Of a stretch of DNA of 64,000 nucleotides, positions 53,701 through 64,000 are shown piece by piece (position 1 is the stretch's first letter; the number at the start of each line of letters is the position of its first letter). Source of the DNA: PoT sp049331405 (GTDB lineage: Bacteria; Planctomycetota; Planctomycetia; Isosphaerales; Isosphaeraceae); the NCBI RefSeq assembly GCF_049331405.1, contig NZ_CP186274.1, forward strand, positions 8,990,001 through 9,054,000. The letters run 5' to 3'. The position numbers and the translations under genes are program-made. The notes under the pieces were generated by a model, which saw only the letters and a program-made list of their open reading frames with translations, made no database searches and was not told where the DNA came from.

Positions 53701-56700
53701 CAGCGCCTGGGCCCAGGCCTACCAGGCCCGCAAGTACCCGCAGCTCTACCGGGGCTATGCGACCTACTCGATCCGCCAGGCGACCGGCCTCGACTCGCGC
53801 AATTATTACAGCAATGCCTCGGTCTGGAGCCCTGCCGACTTCGGCGAGGCCCGCATGGCGACGATGGCCTGGCGCTATCGCCTGGCCGAGAAGTCCGGCC
53901 GCGCCGAGGCCTTCGTCAAGGACACGCGCGAGGCCGCCAGGAACGCGGGGCGCGACGCCCGCCCGCGCTGGGACTGGCTCTACCTCCAGATGGTCCGCGA
54001 CCAGGGGAAGTGGATCTACGAGGCGGCCAGGGAGCTCGCCCGCAACGCCCCCGACGACGTCGACGCCCAGTGGGCCATGCTGCACTGGCTGGCCGAGCGC
54101 ACCACCAAGCCCGGAGGCGGGACCTATCGCCCCACGGGCGTGGGGGTCGTCGAGACCACCCCGCCGCTCCCCGCCGAGGAGGTCGACCTGATCCTCAAGG
54201 GGTATCGGACCCTCCGGCTCCGGAAGCCCGAGATCGTCTACAGCGAGATCCTCGCGAGCATCGACACCGAGCTCAAACGGGCCCTGCGCGACAAGGACCG
54301 CGAGCAGCTCTATCGCGACGCCCTCGCGGCGGTCGTCGACCCCGGCTCGCTCGGCAGCGCCCTGCAGCTCGCGGCCGAGCGCGGGGACGTCGACCGGGCG
54401 CTCGACCTCTTCGACAGGTTCGACCAGGCCAACCCCGCGCAGGCGACCATCGCCTACGCCTTCCTCTACGGCTCGGGCGACCCCCTCGGCCGCCTGATGA
54501 ACGCCAGGGCCCAGGAGAAGGCCCACGGCGACGTCACCCGGATCCTCGACCACTACGCCCGCGTGATGCAACAGCGCACGCCCCAGGCTCGGCGGTCGAG
54601 GAACCTCTCGCCCGTGAACTCACGCTCGTATTATTACATCTGGGTCGGCAAGAACCAGAACTTCACCAACATCGACTTCCCGAAGCCGAACGACCACGTC
54701 GACCACGACGGCATCCAGCTCCTCCGCAACGCCTTCGAGCTCTGCCGGCGCGACGGCAAGTTCCCCGACCTCCTCGAGCACCTCGGGCGGGTCGCGGAGA
54801 AGGGGACGGAGATCGAGCGGATCGACGCCCGCCTGATGCTCGGCTACCTCCGCTGGTGGAACGAGGAGCGCGACCTCGCCGTGAAGGAGCTGGCCGAGGC
54901 CGTCAAGATCCGCCCGTCCGACCCCGAGCTCAAGCTGAGCCTGGCCGAGATCCGCGAGAAGAACGACGAGCCGGCCGAGGCCCTCAAGCTCGTCGACTCG
55001 GCCGAGCCGCTCGACCAGCGGATGATGCAGCGCCGCGAGCTGCTCGCGCTCCGCCTCTCGGTCCTCGCGGGGGACATCGAGCGGGCCCGCAAGGCGGCCG
55101 AGCGCCTCTTCGGCCTCCGGCTCGACGTGAGCATCCAGTCTCAGCTCGCCGACCAGATGGACCAGCTCGGCATGCACGAGCTGGCCGAGGCGATCCTCGG
55201 CCGCGCCCGCCGCCGCGCCGGCAACGGCACCGCCGCGCTCGTGAGCCTGATGCAGCAGTACCAGCGGCAGAACCGGACCGACCTCGCCGTGCAGGTCGCC
55301 CTGCAGCTCCTCCGCAGGGGCGGCTCGAGCGGGTTCAACCCGTATGCGAGCTTCTATGCGACCGAGGAGGAGACGGCCCGCAAGGAGGCCATCGGCACCC
55401 TGGCCCGCGCGGGGCGGCTCAAGGCGATGATCGAGCGGCTCGAGGCCCAGGTGAAGACCTCCCCCGGCTCGCTCCCCTTGCTCCAGAACCTCGCCGAGTA
55501 CTACCGGGTCGACGGCAAGTCGGCGCAGGCGCGTGAGGTCTACAAGCAGATCCTGGCGATCCGCCCGGACGACGCCAAGATCCGGTTCCAGATCGCCTCT
55601 CAGCTCCTCGACGACGGAGAGATCGAGGCCACGCTCGACCACTTCCGCGTGGTCCTGAAGAAGGAGCCGTCCCTCTTCCGCTACCGCTCCGACGACATCT
55701 TCAAGGCCTTCCGCCAGGCGCAGAGGCTCGACGAGCTGGTCTCGCTCCTGGAGCAGGTGGACTTCAAGACCTTCGGCCACCCCGCGTTCATCACCCCGAT
55801 GATCGCCGAGCTGTTCAAGGAGAAGGAGCCGAGGCTGCACGACGCCGCGCTCCGACTGGTGCGCAAGGCCATGGACGCCTTCCCCAACGAGCGGATGTAC
55901 GTGCTCGGCCAGGTGAAGGACGAGGCGATCTGGGGCCTCCCCGAGATGCTCGACTACGCCAGGACCGCCGTCCTGCCGCCGGCCGACGACTCTCTCGACG
56001 CGATCTGGCACGGGCTCGACGAGGTGATCGAGTACGCCGACGACGGCCGGCTCATCGGCGTCGCCACGAGGCTGCTGGAGGTCGCCGCCAGTCGCAACGC
56101 CCTCCGCCCGCTCCTCGGCGACATCGAGGCGGCCTCGAAGCCGCCAGCCGGCCTGGAAGGCGGGGCAGGCCCTCGCCGGGGCGATCCTCGTCCGCCTGGG
56201 CGAGCCCGACCGAGCCCTCTCGCTCCTGAGCCCGATCATCGACGACCCCAAGGCGCCGATGGAGCCGTACATCGCGCGGATCCTCGCCCAGGAGCTGGAG
56301 GACCACGACGCCTCGCTCCCGATGGCCATCTCCATGCTCGAGCGGGCGATCCGCGAGAGCGACGAGGAGACCTCGCAATACTTCGAGATCCACGCCGCGC
56401 GCCGCCTGATCCCGCTCTACGAGCGCAACGGCCGGCTCGCCGAGGCCAGGGCCTTGCTCCTCAGGCTCGCGAATCGGAAGGTCACGCGCTACACCGCGGC
56501 CATCACCAACACCCGCATCGCCTTCTCGAACGCGATCCTCGCAGGCCAGATGCTCCTCGACGCGTCGCTCCCGACCGAGGCCGCCTGGACCTATCAACGC
56601 ATGCTCGACGACCGCGAGGGGCTCGAGGCGCTCCAGGCCTTCTACCTCAGCGGCTCCACGGTCGCCGCCCCCGAAGACACCCTCGTCCGCGCGTTCCGGG

Positions 56701-59700
56701 AGCGCCGCGATGCCGCCCTCGCCAGGGCCGATCGGCGCACCTTGCGTCGCTACCTGGCGGCGACCCTCTCGCCCCCCGGCCCGAAGGAGGCCGCGAAGGC
56801 CCTCCTGAAGCACTCCGAGGCGGACGCCGGGCCCCCGTCCACCTTCGACCTGATGCTGAACGTCCAGCCGAAAGTGCTCGAACAGGCCAGGCTCTCGAGC
56901 CCGCTCGAGGCCCAGTTCGCCAGGGCCGATCCCCCTCTGCGGACGTCCATCCTCAAGGACCTGGCGAAGCCCAGGGCCGAGGCCCCCGACGACCTCTCGC
57001 ACCTGATCGTCGCCGCGCTCGTCGGCCTCGACGACGGCGACGCCGAGGCGGTCAAGCCGACGCTCGATGCCCTGTCCGCCTGGCTCGACCGCCACCCCCT
57101 GGAGCCGATCCCCGCCGGCGAGCACGCGAACACCAAACAGCGGGCCGACGCCTTGCCGCAGGTCGCGCTCTGGCTCGTGGCCCGTCGGCTCGAAGGGCAT
57201 GAGGACGCGAGGGCCCTGGCCGAGCGCCTTGCCGCCGGCGCCATCGAGGCCGCCGACCGCCAGGTCGAGCCCCTCTGGTCGCTGGCGATCGTCCGCGAGC
57301 AGGGGCAGCTCGCCCTCGACCGGGGCGACCGCGTCCTCGCCGAGGCCCGCTGGAACGACCTCCTCGCCCGGATCAACCGCCAGGTCGCCGCGAGGGAGGC
57401 GGTGAAGGGGGTCCCGGTCACGACCCCCGAGCGCTTCCGCCAGGCGAGCGCCCTCGCCTCACTCGCCACGCGGCGGGGCTTCGCCGGGCTCGGGCTCAAG
57501 GCGCTGACCGATCCCCTCAAGGGGGGTCCCCCCGTGCAGCCGCTCGCCGCCCCGAAGGAAGGGGCGGGGGCAGGTTCGACCCCCGCGAAGCCGGCCGAGG
57601 AGTCGCGGATCGTCGTCGCCCGCGAGGTCGAGCAGGCCTTCGCCAGCCTCGACCCGCTCTGGGAAGCGTCGGCCGACCCCAAGCGCGTCTATGAGTCGAT
57701 CCGGGAGGTCGTGCTCAACGAGGCCAGGCCCGGCGAGATCTTCCTCTATGAGCGCCCGTTCGCCCGGGGCGAGGTGGGGCGGCCGAGGAGCGTCGGGGCC
57801 CTCCTGGTGAAGTGGGCCGCGAGGGCCGGGCGGCTCGACGACCTCAAGGCGCGGGTCGTCGCCCGCCGCAAGGAGCCCCGCGCCGAGGTCCCCACGCTCG
57901 TGCTCCTCGCGAGGATCGGCCTCGAGACCGGCGACCCTGCGCTCGCCAACGAGTCCCTCGCGGCCCTGGCGAAGCACCTGACCGACACCGCCGCCCAGAC
58001 AACCGCCGATCAGGCCTGCCACGCCGCCGTGCCCGCCCTGGCACGGGCCGAGACGAGGGCCGCCGCGCTGGCCCTCCTGGAAGCCACGGCGAAGTCCCTG
58101 GCCAACGGCTCGGGCGAGGAGCCCCTCGCCGGCCTGAGCCTCGTCCTCGGCCGCCATTATCACGGGCAGAAGAAGGCCGACGACGTGCGGAAGTCGCTCA
58201 AGGCCTACGCCTCGGCCCTCGACCGCACCCTCAGCGGCAAGAAGGGGGACCCCGCGCTCTCGCTCCGCAAGGGGAACCACCTGCGGCTCGCCCGCGAGCA
58301 GCTCCGGCTCGGCCTGCTCGCCGAGGCCCTCGACACGCTCGGCCAGTTCGCCGAGGCCACCACGCCGCAGGCGGGGGATCCGCCGGCGGGCGAGGTCCTC
58401 GCGATGCTCCGGCTCCGCCTGCAAGGACTCCCCGCGGCCGAGCGCCTCGCGCTGCTCAAGGCCTGGAGCCTGCCGACCGCCGAGCGCAAGTCGGCGCGGG
58501 TGCTCGCGGGCCTGGCCCCGCGAGAGGTCCCGCCCGCCGCCTTCGGCCTCGGCTCGATCGGCGACGACGCGATCCTCGGCACGGCCGACCTGCTGATCGC
58601 CGCCGCGAAGGAGCAGGGGGCCCTCGAACCCCTCGCCGCCGAGGCCGAGCAGGCCGCCGCGGCGAAGATCGCCAACGCCGAGCCGCTGGCCATCCTGATC
58701 GGCCTCGCCCGAGGCAAGGGCGACGAGGCCATTCCGAGGCTCAAGGCGCTCCTCGCCAGGCTCCCCGGCAAGATCCCCGCCGAGCCCGAGACGACCCCCA
58801 CGCCCCCCGCCTGGCCCGATATCCTCGTCGCCCTCGCCTGCCTCCGATCCGATTCGGCTGAGATCAAGGCGCAAGGGAAAGCCATCGCGAAGGTCCTCCT
58901 CGACCACGCCCGCAAGGTGTCGAGCGATGCCCTGGTCGCCCCCCTGCAACGCGAGCTGGTGCAGGCGCGGTCCGTCGCCGCCTCGGGCAAGCCGCTCGGC
59001 GAGCATACAGCAAACGGCCTCGCCCACTGGACGCCGATGGTCGTCGCGCCCAGTTCGGCCTCGGAGCCGGGTGAGGCCCTCTGGCTCGGCGACGAGGGGA
59101 CGCGGGCGCTGGCGCACGTCTCCGGCTCGGGCCGGGACCTGCTGACCTTCAGGGCCCCGCTGACGGGGACCTTCACCGTCTCGGCCCGCGTCTCGGCCGC
59201 CGAGTTCCGCCAGGGGCACCTCGCCTACGGCGGGCTCGTGTTTGAGCCGCTCCGACACAAGGAGATGAAATCGGCCTTCGATACGTTGCTCTACAACAAC
59301 ACGGGGCAGCATGCCATCGCGTTCCGCTCGGGCAAGGTCTGGCCCCTGAACGGGCAGGAGCCCCTGGAGCGCCCTTGCCGGTCGTTCGGCGCCGAGGACG
59401 AGGCCAGGCTCTCGCTCGAGGTCACCCCCGAGAAGGTCCGCTGCCTGGTCAACGGCCACCTCTTCTACGAGGCCGAGGGGAACCCGGCGACGAGCAGCCC
59501 CTGGCTCTCGCTCTACGCGGCCGCCGGCCGATCCGCGACCTTCCGCGACGTCGAGATCCGGGGGACGCCCACGATCCCACGCCAGCTCGACCTCGCCGCC
59601 GACCCCCGCCTCTCGGGCTGGCTCCCCGGAGTCGAGGGGGACACACTCCCATCATGGAAGCTTGCAAATGAACATACCTGCGACGACGACGCCCACCTCG

Positions 59701-61325
59701 ACTGGTCCCTCGCCGGGGAAGGTGAGATCCGCGGCCGTCGCCTGGACGCCTCGACCGCGCCCGGACCGGTCCCCGGCCTGTTGACCTATCACCGCCCGAT
59801 CCAGTCGGGGGAGACCGTCCGCTTCGAGTTCCTCGCCGAGCCCGGCGTCGTCGAGGCCCACCCGGCGCTCGGCCGCCTCGCGTTCCTTCTCGAACCCGAG
59901 GGGGTCCGCGTGCGCTGGATCTCCCCGCATCCCGAAGGGGACTGGACGGCCCTGGAGCCCGACAATGCCGTCGCGATCCCCGGCGCCCGCCGAGGCCCCG
60001 ACCGCCTCCCGATCAAGTCCCGCGAATGGAACCACGTTGCCCTCGCGATCCTCGACGATCGCATGACCATCGAGCTGAACGGGGCGCTCGTGTACGAGTT
60101 GCCCCTGGCCCCGGGGCAGTCGCGCCGATTCGGGCTCTACCACGACAAGGCCCGGACCTCGGCGAGGGCCCGTCACATCGTCCTCGCCGGCCCCTGGGGC
60201 GACTCCCTCGCCGCCGAGGTCGCCGGCAAGCTCGAGGCCCCTCGGCAGGGCGTCGCCCCCCCCGATGCGAAGACGCTCGACGCGCTCCTCGACCGCAAGC
60301 CCACGCCCCCCGACGCCACCGTCCGCGTCGAGGCCCCGAAGGTCGAGCACTGGAACCTTTCGACCTCGGGCAAGACGCATGAACTCATCTACGACCGTCC
60401 CATCGTCGGCGACTTCGCCCTCTCGGCCGAGCTGGCGATCGCGCCGGTGCCCGTCGAGCTGGGCTACGGCGGCGTGCGGTTCGGCGTGAGCGACGACCGC
60501 AAGCACTACCGCTGGTCGAACGGCGAGCGGAAGGGGGAGGGGGCCTTCGACCCGCCACTCCCCGGCGACAAAGCCTGGTTCAAGGCCGAGCTGGCGATCA
60601 AGGGCTCCGAGGCCGCCTTCTCGGTCGACGGCCGGCGGGTCCACGCCGAACGCCTGGCCGACCGCCCCGACCCGTGGGCGGTCGTGAGCGGGCTCCCGGC
60701 CTCGGGCGAGTCCGTCCGTTCGCTCCGGGTCGTCGGCGAGCCGAGCGTCCCGCGACGCGTCGAGCTCTCGCCCCTCGCGGGACTGAGGGCCTGGGCGATC
60801 GTGCCTGAGCCCGAGCCCCGCGGCGAGCACGGCCCGGCCTACTGGGCATGGCACGGCGAGCATCTCGTGGGGACTCCCTTCTACGACATCCCCGAGAGCC
60901 GCCAGGAGAGCCGGCTCGTCTACCGCCGCCCGCTGCTCGAGGATGGCGAGGTCTCCTACGAGTTCTTCGCCGAGGACGCGAGCCGGATGGTCCACCCGAG
61001 CCTCGGCGAGACCGGCTTCCTCCTCGCCCCCGACGGCATCAGGGCCGTCGACTTCCCCCGGCCCGACCACGACGACGCCCCTCGAGAGAGTCGCCTGACC
61101 GACAAGCCGCTCGCGATCCGGCCGAACGACTGGAACCAGCTCCGCCTGGCGCTGTCCGGCGGCAAGGTCACGCTCAGGCTCAACGGCGAGGTGATCCTGG
61201 AGCAGCCCTGGCCCTCCGACGCCCCGCGCCGGTTCGGCCTCTTCCATTACCTCGACGAGACCGAGGCCGTCGTCCGCCGCCTCGCTTACGAAGGCGCCTG
61301 GCCCGGCGCGTCGCCGAAGCCCTGA
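50750..61325 (+). pseudogene. Giant exported TPR protein with DUF1583-like C-terminus, one frameshift
   Basis: Two overlapping long frames join into one product of about 3,520 aa. Frame one starts at ATG 50750 (or 50753) with a signal-like segment (WWFGLVILLGMAAGQVAGQA) and consists of dense TPR repeats, e.g. SYYLGQALVMVGQPDAAAEA and IALAPESPQYREYLGEYYQA. At about 56150 one extra G moves the frame. Frame two (from GCC 56151) continues at once with KAGQALAGAILVRLGEPDRA and further TPR-like helices to about 58950 (nt). The last 2.3 kb encodes several lectin/concanavalin-like units resembling the planctomycete DUF1583 family, each with a WNHVAL- or WNQLRL-type strand. It is probably an exported, surface-scale scaffold (inference). 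If the shift is real, only the TPR half is made with a foreign tail ending at 57202. Confidence 0.85.
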
Positions 61326-61435
61326 CGCGTTCGATGATGATGAAACCCGGGGCTCGTCGGGAAAAGTCGTATTCGGACGCGGGCGGGACGTGACTAAGGG
61401 GTATCGAAACGACCCGAACCGGGGAGCCCCGCATC

Positions 61436-64000
61436 ATGGCCCGAGCCTCGTCCTGGATCTCCCGCGACATCGAGACCCTCTTCCGCGTCGGGACGGCCGA
61501 CGGCCTCGGCGACCGCCTGCTGCTCGACCGCTTCCTCGATGGCGGCGACGACGCGGGCCCGGCCTTCGAGATGATCGTCGCCCGCCACGGCGCGATGGTG
61601 CTGGGGGTCTGCCGACGAGTCGCGGGGGACGACCACGCCGCCGAAGATGCCTTCCAGGCCGCGTTCCTCGTCCTCGCCCTGCGTGCCCGGGCGATCCGTC
61701 GCCGGGAGTCGCTCGCCCCCTGGCTCCACGGCGTCGCCGCGAGGGTGGCTCGCCGGGCGCGTGACGCGGCCTCGCGACGACGTCGCCGGGAGGTCGTGGT
61801 GGAGTCGCCGGAGCCGTTCGCGACGGAAATGCTCGAGGCCGAGGCCGATGAGCTCCGGCTCGTGCTCGACGAGGAACTCGGCCGGCTCCCGGGCAAGTAT
61901 CGCGACCCGCTGGTGCTCTGCTACCTGGAGGGCCTCAGCCAGGAGGAGGCCGCCCGAGCCCTGGGCTGGACCAAGGGGACGGTCTCCGGTCGGCTCGCCA
62001 GGGCCAAGGAGATCCTCCGCGGGCGCCTCTCACGCCGGGGCCTGGCCCCGACGGCCGGATTCCTCGCGACGCCCCTGACCTTGCCATCCGTGATGCCCGC
62101 GCCCCTCGCGACGGCCGCGGTCCGAGCCGCCCTGGCCGCGACGATCGGCATTGCCGAGGCGTCGGGCCTCCCGGCCTCCGCCCTCGACCACGCCAGGCGG
62201 ACAATCCAAGCCATGACGGCGATCCGCTGGGCGACGATCTCCGCGATCTCCGCCCCCCTGATCCTGATCGCGCTGGGCACGGCCGGGGCCTGGTCGATGG
62301 CCGCACGCGACGACAGCCCGGCCCCCGCGAAGGTCCCCCATCGCGTTGCCGGGAAGATCGCCGATGACCAGCTCCCCCCCTGGGCGACGCAGAGGTTCGG
62401 CTCGACCCGGTTCCGCCACACGACGAGGATCGAGAGCTTCGCCGTGTCGCCGGATGCCACGTTCGCGGTCGCCGCCAGCGGGACGCGGATCTCGAACAGC
62501 GTCAGGGCTTATGACCTGGCCACCGGCCGGGTACTCAGCAACTTCGAGGATCTGCACGACGTCACCTCGGTCGCCATCTCGCCCGACGGCAAGACGGTCG
62601 CGATGACGCAGCGCGAGGTCTCGGCGTTGGCCCCGACTCTTCGTCTCTACGACACGGCCAGCGGCAGAGAGACGGCCCATATCACCTATCCCCCGAATGA
62701 CCCCCTCCAACGCAGCGGCCTGCTTGGCTTCGCGCCAGATGGGAAGCACCTGATCGTCGAGGCGGCAGACAGAGTGTCGATGCACCTGATCCGCCTGGAT
62801 AAAGGCGAGGTGGTGAGGACGTTCCAACTTGGCGGTTACATCTTCGCGGCGGTCCTCTCCCCGGATGGCAAACGTATCGTCGCCGGCGGATATGACTACG
62901 ACGGGAACCACGACCTTGCTCGCCAGTGGGAGTTGGACACGGGCCGGGATCTGGGCCCCATCCTCTCGGCGAAGGGCACCGTCCGTTGCGCCGCTTACTC
63001 CCCCGACGGCACCACCATCGCCCTCGGCTACGAGGCCAGGAAGGCTCGCATCGAGATCGTCGACGCCGCCACCGGCAAGCGACGGCTGGAGATCCCATTC
63101 CCCGAGGATTCCATCCGGTCGCTCGCGTTCTCCCCTGATGGCAAGACGATCGCCGCATCCGGCGACTCGACCACGAGGTTGTTTGACGCCTCGGGCAAGG
63201 AGCGGTTGAAGATCGATCGCCGGGCGATCGGCCTGCGATTCTCGCCCGACGGGGCGACCCTCATCGGGGCGGTCGCGGGGATGATCGAGGTCTGGGAGAC
63301 GGCCACGGGCCGATCGCTCGTCCCGGCGGGGGGAGAGAGCCCGGTCGAACAGATCGCTGTCACGCCCGACGGCAAACGCATCGTCACCCTCGGCGGAGAG
63401 GGGGACGGGCACGTCTGGGACGCCGCCACCGGCGAGCATCTACGCCGGGTGGGCATGAGCTGGCAACGAGGCTTCGCCCTCAGCCCCGACGGCCGGCTCC
63501 TGGCCTGGTCGCATGAGGATGACACGATCCAATACCCGAGCGAAGACGCCCCCGGCGCCACGGAAACCGGCAGTCGGCTTCGCCTGATGGACCTGACCAC
63601 CGGCGAATTCATCGAGCGTTTCGATCCCTTCGAGGGCAGTGCCAACGTCCTCTCCTTCGCCCCCGACGGCCGGACGCTGATGACCGCCGACCGCATCGTG
63701 CGAGTCTGGGACCTGGCGACGGGGAAGGTCACGCGTCAATTCGCGGCCACCTGGAAACCACGGGCACGAATCTGGCGCTCGCGCTTCTCGTTCGACGGCA
63801 CGCAACTGGCGATGATGTACCAGGGAGAGACGCGCGGCCTCTCCGTCGATTCCAAGTTCATGGTCTGGGACATCGCCGCCGGCCAGGAAGTCCCCGGCCC
63901 GACTCCGCGCTGGTTCACCCCCGAATTGCAGGCGTTCGCCGCGGACGGCAAGACGATGGCGGTCGCACGCCCGCCCTACGGGTCGGCGATCCAGTTGCAG
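61436..64000 (+). CDS. ECF sigma factor fused to a WD40 propeller (3' end outside window)
   Basis: Open from ATG 61436 (GGGGAG 10 bases upstream) to the window end, 855 codons so far. The N-terminus is an ECF sigma70 factor: region 2 HGAMVLGVCRRVAGDDHAAE then DAFQAAFLVLALRARA, and region 4 RLPGKYRDPLVLCYLEGLSQ then EEAARALGWTKGTVSGRLAR. A membrane helix follows (about residues 265-285, ISAISAPLILIALGTAGAWS). The rest is WD40-type blades with repeated FSPDG/SPDGK and VWDxATG turns (VAISPDGKTVAMT, LAFSPDGKTIAASG, VRVWDLATGKV). Such sigma-WD40 fusions are typical of Isosphaeraceae and similar planctomycetes. The propeller should sit outside the cytoplasm and sense a ligand, controlling the sigma domain (inference). 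No separate anti-sigma gene is seen. Confidence 0.9.
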   Translation, partial: MARASSWISRDIETLFRVGTADGLGDRLLLDRFLDGGDDAGPAFEMIVARHGAMVLGVCRRVAGDDHAAEDAFQAAFLVLALRARAIRRRESLAPWLHGVAARVARRARDAASRRRRREVVVESPEPFATEMLEAEADELRLVLDEELGRLPGKYRDPLVLCYLEGLSQEEAARALGWTKGTVSGRLARAKEILRGRLSRRGLAPTAGFLATPLTLPSVMPAPLATAAVRAALAATIGIAEASGLPASALDHARRTIQAMTAIRWATISAISAPLILIALGTAGAWSMAARDDSPAPAKVPHRVAGKIADDQLPPWATQRFGSTRFRHTTRIESFAVSPDATFAVAASGTRISNSVRAYDLATGRVLSNFEDLHDVTSVAISPDGKTVAMTQREVSALAPTLRLYDTASGRETAHITYPPNDPLQRSGLLGFAPDGKHLIVEAADRVSMHLIRLDKGEVVRTFQLGGYIFAAVLSPDGKRIVAGGYDYDGNHDLARQWELDTGRDLGPILSAKGTVRCAAYSPDGTTIALGYEARKARIEIVDAATGKRRLEIPFPEDSIRSLAFSPDGKTIAASGDSTTRLFDASGKERLKIDRRAIGLRFSPDGATLIGAVAGMIEVWETATGRSLVPAGGESPVEQIAVTPDGKRIVTLGGEGDGHVWDAATGEHLRRVGMSWQRGFALSPDGRLLAWSHEDDTIQYPSEDAPGATETGSRLRLMDLTTGEFIERFDPFEGSANVLSFAPDGRTLMTADRIVRVWDLATGKVTRQFAATWKPRARIWRSRFSFDGTQLAMMYQGETRGLSVDSKFMVWDIAAGQEVPGPTPRWFTPELQAFAADGKTMAVARPPYGSAIQLQ

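Noticed and set aside
50555..54571. Minus-strand open frame of more than 1,300 codons
   Set aside because: It is antisense to the TPR gene and made of shadow residues; no start signal or domain was seen.
62030..63439. Minus-strand open frame opposite the sigma-WD40 gene
   Set aside because: The sense frame has clear sigma and WD40 motifs and stays open to the window end. The antisense frame has none.
1..64000. tRNA, rRNA or CRISPR features
   Set aside because: I looked for T-loop-like GGTTCGAAT cores and for regular short repeats with spacers. None with the needed context was found; the GGTTCGAAA near 28179 has no tRNA fold around it.

Overview
The window looks like chromosomal DNA of a planctomycete, most likely of the family Isosphaeraceae (inference). 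The reasons are the GC-rich coding style, two DUF1559 pseudopilin-like proteins, a planctomycete-type Ser/Thr kinase with membrane and TPR regions, an ECF sigma factor fused to a WD40 propeller, a giant TPR protein with a DUF1583-like C-terminus, and DUF1573 proteins. No rRNA, tRNA or CRISPR array was found.

Layout. 0.3-1.6 kb: a one-gene HipA/YjjJ-type kinase toxin whose promoter is flanked by three copies of a 10-bp repeat. 2.0-6.8 kb (minus): metallophosphoesterase, yidC and mnmE. 6.9-12.5 kb (plus): tsaB, a methyltransferase, a DUF1573 exported protein, a tetra-heme lipoprotein-like cytochrome and a DUF962/Mpo1-like membrane protein. 12.6-18.6 kb: a visibly AT-richer accessory island with a pseudopilin-like gene, a 14-cysteine exported protein and a large DUF1573-like gene. 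The large gene is split by a 1,477-bp insertion sequence with 12-bp perfect inverted ends and a 7-bp target duplication. 18.9-24.8 kb: a free-standing tRNA-binding domain, a solitary N6-adenine DNA methyltransferase, an esterase, recN and a small DMT-type membrane protein. 25.0-29.5 kb (minus): Nudix hydrolase, Cof-type HAD phosphatase, a LarA-like protein and two tyrosine-rich exported proteins. 29.8-36.9 kb: an Nramp-UspA fusion transporter, a CxxC tail-anchored protein, a GNAT, a GH32 enzyme, and a small lipoprotein with a DUF1559 pseudopilin. 38.0-42.7 kb: two complementary M16 peptidase subunits, a BtuF-like binding protein and a DUF1349-like lipoprotein. 43.0-46.5 kb: a frameshifted Ser/Thr kinase and a GNAT. 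46.6-50.5 kb: a helical-repeat protein followed by a SWIM zinc-finger protein. 50.7-61.3 kb: the giant TPR/DUF1583-like gene, with one frameshift. 61.4 kb to the end: the ECF-sigma/WD40 fusion, which runs off the window.

How the genes work together. yidC-mnmE is housekeeping (membrane protein insertion, tRNA wobble modification), and tsaB adds tRNA t6A synthesis. The DUF1573/cytochrome block points to envelope redox chemistry. The most system-like novelties are the helical-repeat/SWIM pair, the pseudopilin/Cys-rich/DUF1573 triad hit by an IS, the M16 pair in which each subunit keeps only half of the active site, and the self-contained HipA-like toxin with its repeats. Four coding frames are broken by single-base shifts (kinase, giant TPR gene, and two in the transposase), so sequencing or assembly error should be excluded before biological meaning is given to them.
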